Below are positions 33,043-43,783 of a DNA stretch of 64,000 bases, piece after piece. Origin of the DNA: Lucifuga dentata (taxonomy: Eukaryota; Chordata; Actinopteri; Ophidiiformes; Bythitidae); the NCBI GenBank assembly GCA_014773175.1, contig VXCM01001561.1:1-64000 (forward strand), read 5' to 3'. The position numbers and the translations under genes are program-made. Every line of letters starts with the position of its first letter. The first letter of the stretch is position 1. The notes under the pieces were generated by a model. That model made no database searches. It had not been told where the DNA came from and saw only the letters and a program-made list of their open reading frames with translations.

Positions 33043-33290
33043 AGGGAAGAAGAGGAGGAGAGGAGAGGAGAGGAGAGGAGAGGAGTGGAGAGGAGAGGAG
33101 GGATACCACAACTCCACTTCCTTTTGAACACCTGCCTTCTTCTAGTCACAAGTCGACTTTCTCCATTCTCATCTTAGTTGCCTTCGCCCCCTCCTTGGGA
33201 TGCTACCTTCCTTTCCATCTCTCCCTCTTCCTCCTCCTCTCCTCATCTCTTCCTCCTCCTCCTCTTCCTCTCTACCTCTGCATTGCAAAC
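33043..33290. repeat. (GGAGA)n purine tract followed by a pyrimidine-rich tract
   Basis: AGGAG units run to about 33101, and CTTCCTCCT-type sequence spans about 33175-33275. The two can pair loosely and could form a triplex or hairpin. The 117-codon frame through the purine tract is low-complexity and not a gene. Confidence 0.6.
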
Positions 33291-34233
33291 TCCAACATTA
33301 AATTGTGATAGATGAAGAGTGGAGGGCATTCATACAAATCAATGACTTTAGTGTACGTGTCATTAGCCCGCACCACGCAGGCAGCGGTCAGTGTCATAAA
33401 TCACGCCGTGATCAGCTGTCTGCCGTCCCATGCTGCAGCTGCGCAAACTGTATGCATTAACCCATGGTGGTGAGCTGCTTACTTTATACAATAAAAGAAA
33501 TAATAAGGTGGAGCTAAAAGGAGGAGTTCTTAGTGTGTGTTAACACACCGCCTTTAGTGACTCGGTGAACTAAACGCCATGACTCAGCAACCGCAGCAGC
33601 CATGTGACGACGCGATGACGTTACAGGACATTTTGTGCATTTTCAAACTGCATTTTGTTTGTTTTTGAATGTAATCAGAGAAGGTAAACTAAGAGTGCAG
33701 GTGGAATTTGAACTTTGCTGGGTCGACCTCTGACCTGCAGGTCACACTGTGGGCGTTTTCACAGCTGTAGTCTGATTTACTCTGGTACAAATCAGGGAAT
33801 AAATTTATACTACGCTGCATTTGCTGCTTGGTTTGGTTCAGTTTCATACAGGAAAAGATCCAATCGAACCTAAATATAGCAGCAAAAGTCATGTGAGAAC
33901 ACGCACTCTGCTCATTGGTCAGAAATGTCTGGGGGCGGGAGAAAGAAAATCAAAACATGGTAAAGTTTACTATGGAAAACTAAATAAGATGAACAAAGAT
34001 GAATGTGGAGCCTTTTCTAGTCATAGCATCATTTGATTCATAAAGAAGGAAAATTACGACAGCAGAAGCTGAATCTGACTTCTAGACGTGTGGAAAATCA
34101 CATGTTGCTTCACATGATGTGAAGATGTGCTGCCTTCACACACTGAACAGGAGAATGGAGCAACATGCTGACAACATACAAGCACAACCGTTTCCCAGCA
34201 TTTCAACTGCTGTGTCTAATAAAAGGTGGAGTT
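33291..34233. other. unique intergenic sequence
   Basis: The GC-balanced segment 33340-33480 is repeat-free and may be conserved non-coding sequence. No exon is supported. Confidence 0.4.
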
Positions 34234-34235
34234 TA

Positions 34236-34683
34236 CACTACAGGCCAGAAGTTTGAGACCACCAGATTTAGCCTGAGCAGACTGTGTAGTACGTTAATCC
34301 AAAATGATGTGGGAGAAGGCAGACAGCAGGAATAGAATGTTAAAAATGTCAGCAGGGAGCTGGAACACAACAGGAGTGCTGCACTAATACAGACTGATGC
34401 CTTCATTAAAAATCATTTCTGTAGCCACAGTGGCTACATAATGTGCTACTGCTGACAAATTCTTCTTGAAAACTAATTATTACATATATTTTATGTATTT
34501 TTGTCATTTCCTGTGCAATAAATTGTAAAACAACCAGTGTATTGATGATTTTTNTATGTATTTTTGTCATTTCCTGTGCAATAAATTGTAAAACAACCAG
34601 TGTATTGATGATTTTTTTTGAAATCTTTTTTAAATCTTTTTTTTTAAACCCTTTTTTAAAAATCAAACTTCTGGCCTGTAGTA
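34236..34683 (+). mobile_element. Tc1-like non-autonomous element (CACTACAGGCCAGAAG ends)
   Basis: The left end CACTACAGGCCAGAAGTTTG and the right end CAAACTTCTGGCCTGTAGT are perfect inverses, flanked by TA (34234-34235 and 34684-34685). The interior has no transposase. A 62-base duplication around the N at 34554 (34492-34553, 34555-34616) is probably artefactual. The same terminus occurs alone at 4874-4894. Confidence 0.75.
34492..34616. repeat. assembly duplication around N (34554)
   Basis: Identical 62-base units on either side of one N. Confidence 0.85.
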
Positions 34684-34685
34684 TA

Positions 34686-35905
34686 GCTGTGGTAAAGTTT
34701 GTTTTATGTTCAAGCTGGTTTTAAGTAGGTGATAGCTGACAAGTCTAACAAAATAAACTTTACCGTAAGTCTAGATCAATCAATAGATCAATAAACTGCC
34801 TTGTTGCTGGTTCTAGATTAGTGTGGATCATGTTCACGCCACAAAAGAACTGTTATATATTTCAACTAGAATAAGATGACCCAGTTGTTCTTAGCTTGAC
34901 TGCAGAGCTGACAAACAAATCAAACTTAAGGGACCGAAACAAAAACTCAAAATAAACTGTTGGTGTGAAACCTTATATAACAACAGTCGGAACAAAAATT
35001 CATTTTTTTCTTCCCTCAATCCATCAGTGCATTGAAGAAAACATATGCAGTTTCAAGTTCAAATCAGTATGCAAGCATGTGTCCTGACATAAATTAAAAT
35101 GACAATAAACTGAACCTGATCGGAAATTACATCATTGGTCAATTTTGGTAATTTTTCAACATGGATTCATGTTATATTTGTAAAGGGGAAGTTGTGTTTT
35201 CAGGAAAAGGTAAAGTGGCAAAGAGCACTTTTTTTTTTTAATCGTGAGATAATATATAATAGCAAATGATGATCTGAAAACAGGAAAAAAAAGCAGAAAA
35301 ACCGCAGCATGATTTAATGTATAAGCTACAACAGCTGCCTCATGCTGACTTCTCTCCAGGAGGCATAGCCTGTAGCGCCGCTATATACAAGTTTAGGTTC
35401 ACAGCAAGACAACTGCAGGTAAAGGCGTCATTAATCAAAGCTAGTCCTCAATTAATCAAAAGTGGAGAGTCCTAGTCCTGCGACCCTGATATCCAAACCA
35501 GAACCTGGGTGTCAATACTGGCCTCAGGGAAGCAGCCAGCCAGAACCGCTGCAGCAATCCCAGTCAATAGGAAGCCTGAAGATCAAGCTGTCCTCCTACA
35601 CCACCGTCCAGGGGTAGGAGTCACTGTCGCCATCCACGGGAGGATACTCTGACATATGCAGAGCAGCAGAGGAGGCGCAATATAGATAATCATACAACAA
35701 ATGGTAACTCCCCTCCCCCTTTTTTTGTCATGAATAAACGCTCGCTGCAGGAGGAGTACGGTTTGTCATAAATTTTGAAAAAGAAGCACACTGAGGTAAT
35801 TATCTTAAAATGCAGATATTATAGCAGTTGTGTGTGAAATAAAATATATTGATGGTTATTATACACAGGTGATGCACATGTTTTTTTCAGTTTGTGCATG
35901 TCAAT
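34686..35905. other. intergenic sequence, no gene seen
   Basis: AT-rich to about 35330. The segment 35330-35690 is GC-balanced and lacks repeats I recognise, with TAATCAAAGCTAGTCC and TTAATCAAAAGTGGAG as a near-repeat. It has no frame with a domain. Confidence 0.4.
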
Positions 35906-36560
35906 GTGCTGACATCAGCTGTGACAAGCTGAATCTGATTGGCTGGCAGAAGATTCCATATTTTCAGCCACCAGTCTCCAATACTGTCAAACTTCTCAAA
36001 CGTTTCAAAGGAAAATGCTCAATGCATATCCGTTTCATTTTTCACTGTTCCATTTATACAACACACACACACACACACACACACTCTTGTCAGTAAGTAC
36101 AGCGTAAGTGCTCCCAAACTCACAGTGCCTCTTTAATTTCCTGAGGCCTGAAAACATACAACACACACAGGCTGTTTGTGCTGCTGCAGGTAGAAGCAGG
36201 ACGTGGTTCTCTACCTGCAGCAGGTTTCTCTCCTTTCAGCTGACAGGAATCTGGTGACAGCTGAACGCACTCAGATCCAATGAAATTTCACGATGAATTC
36301 AACTGATTTTTTTTATAATCGAACAAGCAAATATGGGGAGATGGACAGAGAGACTAGCATGAAGAAAGATGCAGACATACAGGGTCTCTCTCTCTCTTTC
36401 AATTGTTTGGTATGAAAATGAGCATTTACATCAACTGCGCATTTTCCCACCGATGCATGTGTATCTGCATAACATGTACATGCAGCCCTGATCATACAAC
36501 ACCTGTCTGAATACTGACCTAAACTCATACAGGTTGACTTCCTTTGGGTTATAAAACGCT
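35906..36560. repeat. diverged duplicated segment, copy 1
   Basis: It shares an ordered series of motifs with 41885-42450: CATCAGCTGTGA.AAGCTGAATCTGATT, a CA microsatellite, CTCC(C)AAACTCACA, CCTCTTTA.TTTC, the hairpin CTGCAGGTAGA...TCTACCTGCAG, GGTTTCTC, GAAATGAGCATTTA-like sequence and TTATAAAA.GCT. Offsets are near 5.94-5.98 kb throughout. The hairpin (36183-36194 with 36210-36221, 15-base loop) is conserved in both copies with its loop. No protein frame is shared. A repeat family or a duplicated regulatory segment are both possible. Confidence 0.65.
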
Positions 36561-36643
36561 AAATGAGATTTATAAATTTGACAACGGAATATACAAACTA
36601 TTAAAACCAAATTACAATTATTAATGCTTAAATACTTGATCCA

Positions 36644-36679
<36 letters not shown>

Positions 36680-37851
36680 TTCTTTCAGCTAAAAAGACAA
36701 GATAACAATTAAAATATAACAAGAAACAATATAACAAGATAACAATTTAAATATTTTTAAAAAGAACACAAAGTATTTGTTTAAAAGTAAACATCAGTAA
36801 AACCAATACTTGTGATTAGTGTACCAATAATTGTGATTAGATGTGAATATTGCTAATTTTTAAAAGCGTATTATTGGATTTAACTTTTAAATACAGATAA
36901 CTTAATATGCATAGGTTTGACAAAAAAAAAAAAAAAAAAAAAAACTTGTATAAGGTAAAATCGAGAATTTTGGAAAATAAATCAAATATTTCTGAAGAAA
37001 ACAATGCCAAACAATGCCATGCCTCCGTCTATTAAGAGACATTCATTTTTACACTTCAAACAGCTTCCTTTGCATGTCTTTTAAGTCCGATTATCAGAAA
37101 AAAAGTTTGTTTACTCAATTATATAAATAAAATACATGAGCTTTGCAGAATAACTAGTCAAGTGCATCTCCTGGGAGACACTGCATTTCATCTAAAGAAA
37201 TTAAAAATAATCATCTATTTATGAACAAAGAAGACACGGGCTTCCTTTCTGTGTTTGTTTTACAATTCTTTGTTTTGTAAGAAAATCAAGAAATCAATTA
37301 TTTTGTTCACCCTCTTTGAGAAAATTAAGTGTAAGTCACTCAGTTATTTGATATCCAGACATAATTTGATCTCTGAAGACTTGGGGAAGGCTGCTGATGA
37401 GAACGTCTTGTTTTAACTCAACATCAAGGCTTTTCCAACAAAAGCTCAGCTCCATCAAGACCTCATTAATATCTGCCTTCTTTTAGAAGCGGCTGGTGAC
37501 CGTGGCCGCGTGACGGCTAACCTTGTTAGGGACTTGAACAGTTGATTTAAGGGCCGGCGTTCCTGACTCTTAATTTAAAGGGCTGAATTTCAACAAAATG
37601 GCTCCAGAGATTTATTTCGCATTACCCGATTTGTCAAATCAGTCTTTCTGACAAGATGAAATGCTACATCATAATTTACATGATCAGACACCATTGTTAA
37701 ATTTGAGTTAATAATCTCCTTTTAAAAATGCTTCCTGGTTTTAAACATAGTTTGAAGACTTCTCTTTATGTTGCTGTTAGTTTTGGTTGAATATATTATT
37801 TTAATCCCCAGCCCCGTCAGAAAAGCTTGCATTTGAATCTCCACCCCTCCC
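36561..37851. other. AT-rich sequence with poly-A runs; candidate conserved block at 37480-37640
   Basis: Poly-A runs lie at about 36647-36677 and 36921-36943. From 37480 to 37640 the sequence is GC-balanced and repeat-free (GTGACCGTGGCCGCGTGACG, TTAATTTAAAGGGCTG). No gene is supported. Confidence 0.4.
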
Positions 37852-37874
37852 TCTCTCTCTCTCTCTCTCTCTCG
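37852..37874. repeat. (CT)n microsatellite
   Basis: A short perfect CT tract. Confidence 0.9.
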
Positions 37875-38250
37875 TCCTGGGGTGATATATGGCCATTGAC
37901 ACCATTAGACAAAGGTATTATTAGCAGATTAGGCTGAGCGAGGGAGCGGGGAAAGGGACACGAACTGGGGGCCATGTTTCTAAAGATGCCAGGCCCGCCG
38001 TTGGAATAACCCAGCGGCCCCCTTAACCGCCGTCCCAATTACAGCTGCATCGCGCTCCACACACACAGCAGGTCACGGAGGAGAGTGAATAAATATTCCC
38101 ACATTATCTCATCGGTGGAAAAGAGCGGAGAGCAAGCAGGCCCACAGGGGATAGAGCTGGCCCCATTGGCCCTCAGACTGGGAGGGTCTGGGAAACAGAG
38201 CGAGGGAGCATAATGTGAGAGATGCATTCAAAACGAGAATAGACCGGGTG
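37875..38250. other. GC-balanced unique block, candidate conserved non-coding sequence
   Basis: Contains GGTGATATATGGCCATTGAC and ATTAGCAGATTAGGCTGAGC and lies free of repeats. Minus-strand frames of 62-73 codons begin outside splice context and show no domain. Confidence 0.35.
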
Positions 38251-39638
38251 CATTAAGACGTCTCCTGGCTGCTTTGAACTCAGCAAGGCAAAGTACATAA
38301 AACCATACACATTAGCAGGTACTTCCACAGTCATCTACAAAGCTTTCCAGGTACTTTTTAAAGATGGATTTGCATATTAATGTATTATAAAGCTACACGA
38401 ATTAGATAATATCATGCAGTTTTCAGATAAATTTTCAAATTTTTCCATTCTGCATTTCCAACTAACATCAAATGATCCTATTGAAGTTCAGCAATCTCAG
38501 GTAAAAACTACAATCTGCGATTCATTAATCAAAACATAGAATTGGAACCTAATTATTACAGAAGAACAGACTAACAACTATATTTGAGTTACTAATATTT
38601 TCTAATGCTGTTAAACATTTGTACATTACTAATGTCCCTAAACACAGCACACGTCAACTGATCATAATTAAAAATATAAACCTGCTATCTGCTGTATATA
38701 TTTCAATCCTGATAGTTGACAAACACATGGAACGTTGAATATTCATCAATAAGACAAAGTCTTCAATTATGGATGTGAAATTCGAATTTACATGTTATTA
38801 CATTATTACATGACAAAATTTAGGGATTAGGATATTAGGGGATTTAAGTTTCATTGCGGTTACTGTACAATGATTACACTGAGCCTGTATACAATAATAC
38901 ACTGCAACATGCCTTCATGATATATTTAGCTAAATATTTATGGTTGTAAGCTTCCCTTTTATTATTATTATTATTATTATTATTATCATTGTACAGAGAA
39001 GGAAGCATATAAGTCTATTGTTCATTCTCTCAGAGGCTTATGTGAAAGTGAACAGAAAAGAGAACTGAAAGTGAACACAACCAATTTGTGCAAAGTAAAT
39101 TTCCATTTCACCCACATAAAATACTTCCACAAATATGTGATCATCAGTCAGAAGATACTTTACTAGTTTTGTTTTTAATTATTTAAAAATGACTTTTTTT
39201 GTACATACAAAGCTTTCGGCTGACAGCTAGACTACAGCCTAAAAGTCTCAATTCTCTCTCTCCTTGTTTTGCTTTTATCCTTTCTAGTCTTGAAGGAGCC
39301 TAATGAGCGTGTGCACAGGGCCTCTCTCTCCCTGCCCTTAAATCAGTAATTGGTTTCAGCGCCGAGACTGTCAGGAAATTAACACATCACACGGTGACAG
39401 CTGTTCATTTTTTCTCCGCCATTCTTCGTCATGTGAATGGCTGCTGATTTGCTGCAGAACATCACAAATGAGTGGATGGTAATCAAGAGGCCTCTGTCCT
39501 CTGCTTCTGTTCTCTGAGTGATTAAGAAAGTAAAAAAAAAAAAACACACACACACACACAGGCACACAAACAACTGTGTGCCTGTGTGTGTGTTTGTGTT
39601 GCTGATAACCAATATTTTGCACTTATTTTCAGTGTCCT
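38251..39638. other. AT-rich intergenic sequence
   Basis: (ATT)n lies at about 38959-38986. At 39549-39594 an ACACACAGGCACAC run pairs with GTGTGCCTGTGTGT around an 8-base loop, a hairpin made from opposed CA and GT tracts. No gene is recognised. Confidence 0.45.
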
Positions 39639-40169
39639 CTAAAGGACCAAACTGGCGATTTTGAGTGTTTAAGCCATATTTTAGATTTTGTGTTACTTTG
39701 ACAAATCCCTTTATCTTTCAAAATCAAATGTGCAGGTGATACACACACCTTAAAATTCAGTGTTTCACCTGCTAACAGTTAATATCTGAATGTAGAAGGG
39801 ATGATTATTTTTAATGTCTCGGTAAAAGCTGTCTTCTCCTGGGACTATATTCCCTGGTGGAGACGTACTGTCTTCCATGCAGCTCGGTGTTGGATCAGTT
39901 AAATACAGTAACTTTGACAAAAAAAAAAAAACTTAATAGACCTTTGTTGGCTGTGATGGATTACTCATCTCAAGCATGTTTCAAGTCTCTGCAAGTCGAT
40001 TCTTATGGCGTACTGGAATGAACCAATGATAGGCTGGATGTTAGGAAAAAATCATTTAAAGTTTTACTGCTCCAGTAGTATATTTTGGGAAATAACTGCT
40101 GGTAACTTAACATATGCAGGTTGTATTTATTGGGCTCAAACATGCAAAATCGCCAGTATTGTCCTTTAA
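39639..40169 (+). mobile_element. family A non-autonomous DNA transposon, 531 bp copy
   Basis: The left end is CTAAAGGACCAAACTGGCG and the right end is CGCCAGTATTGTCCTTTAA. The internal order of motifs matches 1739-2360 and 21098-21597 (GTGCAGGTGATA, TTTCACCTGCTAACA, TCCTGGGACTATATTCCC, TACTGGAATGAACCA, CTGCTCCAGTAGTAT). Left flank CTAA against right TTAA means only TA is strictly shared. Confidence 0.8.
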
Positions 40170-40256
40170 ATATGATGTGCAATAATCAATTGTTTCCATT
40201 TCAGAATTACTCAAAATTCAATTTACTCATAAAAGTCTATTGCACATGGTATAAAC

Positions 40257-40543
40257 CAGTGGTTCTCAAACTATGGAATGTCTGCTTGAAGCCCCTTAGT
40301 GGTACTCCAGATGACTTTGGAAATTTCAGCAGAGAATAAAAACAATCAAAAAGAATTAGAACTTTTTGTTGAAAATAGCACAACTCTTCATGTACACACG
40401 ATGTACGTATTTCATTCTATGTTGTGTCGGGAATCTTTGTGCTGATAAACTTCTCAGCACAGCACACATGCATGCAGGAGGCTTTTCTGTGATTTCTCTT
40501 ATAACTTTTTGTACTTGGTCCAAAAGTTTGAGAACAATTGCTG
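40257..40543. mobile_element. hAT-like non-autonomous element
   Basis: The left end CAGTGGTTCTCAAACTATGG and the right end CCAAAAGTTTGAGAACAATTG are approximate inverses of the CAGTGGTTCTCAAACTTT type common to hAT elements. No 8-base target duplication is detectable (GTATAAAC against TAATAATG), so the element is old or the ends are misplaced. It is non-coding. Confidence 0.5.
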
Positions 40544-41884
40544 TAATAATGCATTAATAAATGAATGTCACAGCACCTTCTTTACTTTATACAGTAAATA
40601 CCAATAACAGTGTGGAAAAGGAAAATTGGACCAAGAATGCAAAACACGCCACACTAAGAGCTGTTTTCTTAATGTGTTAGGGTTTTGATTTTCTTAAAGA
40701 TATGAAAGATAAGATTTTCTCTATTCTTTAAATCCTGATCAAATTGACTGTGTACACGTGGATGAGTGTGAGGTTATGTGCACGTCTGCGTGCATGAGCA
40801 CGGCTCAAAGAGTGAGAGAAAGCGAGAGGGACATCTTATAAATCCCTCAAAAAAACTACAGCCGGATAATAGCCCAATTAACCTTTTCATTCTTCCCCGC
40901 TCGTCAGCGAAATCCTCTCCCTCTTTTTTTTTTTTTTTNCTTTTTTTTTTTTTTGTAATAAAATGAACTTCTCTTCCTCTCCTCTCATCCTCCTCTGCCT
41001 TCCGGTGAGATCACAGCGAAAACGAAGAGTGCTTGACCCTTCACACAATAAGGATTCCTACAGTTGTACAAAAATAACCAGGTTTTATTCCTCTGATATG
41101 ATTTTCGAGTGAACATCTCCTCTCTTTGTCTGTGGTGACCTTATTTATGAGGGTGTCTTAGTGAAGGACTACTGCTGGATTAGAGTACAGAATGTGGAGG
41201 GTACAATGTAAGGCTAGAGGGGTCAGGGAGAAAAGATCCAAATGTGAGGACACTTAGGGAAGGATGAAGGTTGTTGCAGTATATAGAATTCACCCTCACT
41301 GCTGCATTCTGGACTTTACACAGTACAAACTGCATTTGTTCAAAGCTTTCAACACTCACCATGCTTCCCTAATGTCACGTTCATAGATGACCTTAACTCT
41401 GCATACGCAAGATGGCTCCATCGCCTATCCTGGGTTCATTTTGAGCATTGATTGTGTAGATTCCAGTACAATTAACGCAACACATTCACAAGATGCAGTA
41501 CCAACAAAAAGTTGAGACGCAGATTGAGCATGGTGTCATTTTTATGGTCTAACGTACCGTCTCTGTTGTATTGCTGCCACTGTTTCTTTTGTCTACATAA
41601 TTAAAATGCGGTTCTCTTTGTCACCATTTTGGTTTATACTGTTGAACAAAATCACAAATAGTTTTTAAGGCATCTAGGTGCTAACGGGGCAATTTAGGAT
41701 CCAGGTCACACATTGGATATAGTATTTAACCCTCCAGATTGAGATAAAGTATGTAAGCAAAACCTGAATGAGTTACATGAATGAACTGAAATGACATACC
41801 TAACCATACAGCAGCCTGAGCTGCAAAATTCTTGATATCAAAGACAGAACTTAAAATAAAACTGTTCAGAGGAGATGTATAGAT
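40544..41884. other. intergenic sequence with T-tract gap at 40939
   Basis: A poly-T run with an N at 40939. No supported gene. Confidence 0.45.
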
Positions 41885-42450
41885 GACTGTCATCAGCTGT
41901 GATAAGCTGAATCTGATTTTTTTTTCCAACAAAGTATTTTGCTGCACTATTTTACAAGTAGAAGTCTAATAACTTGACAAATGATCGATTAAATATGCAA
42001 GAAAACACACACACACACACACACTACATTTGTCTGTGAGTTTAATGGATGCACTCCAAACTCACATCACCTCTTTACTTTCATCACAATTCTCGGTGAG
42101 GATGGGCTTTTTGTGTGCTGACTGCAGGTAGAAGCAAGACGTGGTTCTCTACCTGCAGCAGGTTTCTCCTTTCCGTTCAGCTTAAAGTGCTCAGGACGCG
42201 TGAACACACACGTGTCCTTGTCAAACATGCATTTATAACAGCAGGTTCCCACTGAGATCAAACCCAGGAGAGAGAGAGAGAAGAGAGAGAGACAATGCCT
42301 CTCTCTCGGTATGGAAATGAGCATTTATGAGAGAGTGGACGTATGCATTTTTCCTTTTGAGAGCATGCATACATGCATACTGGTATAAGCTCATGTACAG
42401 CCTTATCTATCCATGTCTAATATATGCCTGTGTTATAAAATGCTGCTACA
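41885..42450. repeat. diverged duplicated segment, copy 2
   Basis: The partner of 35906-36560. The hairpin here is 42122-42132 paired with 42148-42158 over 11 perfect bases. Its 15-base loop differs from copy 1 by one base (G to A). A CA tract at about 42006-42025 occupies the same relative place as the one at 36060-36084. A GA tract at about 42272-42292 is specific to this copy. Confidence 0.65.
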
Positions 42451-42585
42451 TCTGTATAACTGCCTTTAAAAGATAAAAAGTGATTTTTTTTGACCTCAAT
42501 CACTGAAGAGCAGCACAAAATATAATGAGATGTAAACATGATCAATGAAAGAATGAACAGTAAAGTCAAGCAAATTTTTACTTAC

Positions 42586-42797
42586 TGTTGTTACTTATCT
42601 CAAGCACGTCTCTATAAGTTCATTATAATAACGAATTGGAATGAACTGAAATCAATGGCAGTCTGGAAGATAAAGAAAACAATAAAAACAGAAAAAATAA
42701 AATTAAAATTTACCGCTCGAGTATTATGTTTACGAAAATGTATGCAGATTGTAATTATTGGAAACAAACATGCAAAATCACCAGTATGCTCCTTTAC
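42586..42797 (+). mobile_element. family A transposon, right third only
   Basis: It begins at the motif TTACTTATCTCAAGCACG and ends AGTATGCTCCTTTA, matching the right part of the other copies. The left part is missing. The LINE fragment abuts its right end. Confidence 0.7.
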
Positions 42798-42837
42798 GCT
42801 GTTTTTAATTAGGCTAGACAATAATGTATAATTGTAT

Positions 42838-43062
42838 GTCATCAGCATAGCTAAGAAAAATTAAATTTGAATTTTCCAATGATATTGCCAAGGGGAGAAT
42901 GTAGAGCGAGAAAAGCAAAGGACCAAGACAGCTTCCTTGTGCAACACCAAAAGAAATATTATGTGTCCGAGCGTTGCAGGTAGAGTGTAACATGTTGAGA
43001 GATGTGTCGCTGGAAGCAGCAGACAGACGGACTGTATGTCCGGACAGGTGAACAGACGTCAA
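42838..43062 (-). pseudogene. non-LTR retrotransposon reverse transcriptase fragment
   Basis: The minus strand translates to a 75-residue stretch containing [17 protein letters not shown] and then [10 protein letters not shown] (the frame is open a little past this). These are the GVPQGS..GPLLF block and the catalytic YADD box of non-LTR (LINE) reverse transcriptases; YADD is encoded at 42849-42838. In most families the first block is GVPQGS, so A replaces P. The fragment covers only the palm motifs, with no endonuclease, no 3' end and no start. It is a dead fragment. CR1/L2-like or Rex-like origin is plausible but not resolved. Confidence 0.75.
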
Positions 43063-43747
43063 CTCACATTACTCACTGCTGTCTGGAAGCAAGGACAGAC
43101 AATAAACCGAAAACGCCGGCACTGGCAGAATATATTATGCTTTTCCACATCGTTCCCTCAGGACTTCAGCATGTGTGTTGGTGTGTGTATGTATTTGCTT
43201 CATCTGAAAACTGTCAGGGGATACAAAGAAGTCAATTTGGGTGTTTTATATGTGTGTGTGAGTGTTTCCTTCGGTTTGAAAGTGTTTGCATGTGTGAGTG
43301 ACACCCCAAGGGGACAAAATATAGTTATAGCAAGGGGGAGGGGGGATGGAGGAAGTAGAAGACAGAGAAACAAGCTGTGATATTTCTTGATTTTGACATG
43401 CGCCCTGCCAAGGTGAAATTGCGTCTGATGCTCGTCGTGGCGCCACTCTGCCTCTCCGCATGTCGCCCTGTACATGAAGTTAGTGTTGTTTTCAACCTCA
43501 TCTCTTTTCAAATGTGGCACAGGGGCCACGGAGAGAGGTGGCTGCTGAGCCTAGCGTGTTGGGTGAAATTGGAATGCCTCTCCCTATTATTGTAAACATC
43601 ATCCCACCAGACAGGCGAGCCGGTCGTGGGGACGCAGGATGAGGGGCTTTGCCTGGGAGAGATCTGCTAAAACACATCCATTAAGGCCCAAACTATTTTT
43701 GATTTACATGTTCAGACTCTTTAAAACTGTCACATCCACTGCCGAAC
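43063..43747. other. unique sequence; candidate conserved block at 43380-43640
   Basis: GC-balanced from 43380 to 43640 without repeats. Frames of 60-114 codons occur on both strands, overlap each other and lack domains. Confidence 0.35.

Positions 43748-43781
<34 letters not shown>
43748..43781. repeat. (CA)n microsatellite
   Basis: A perfect CA tract of about 33 bases. Confidence 0.95.
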
Positions 43782-43783
<2 letters not shown>

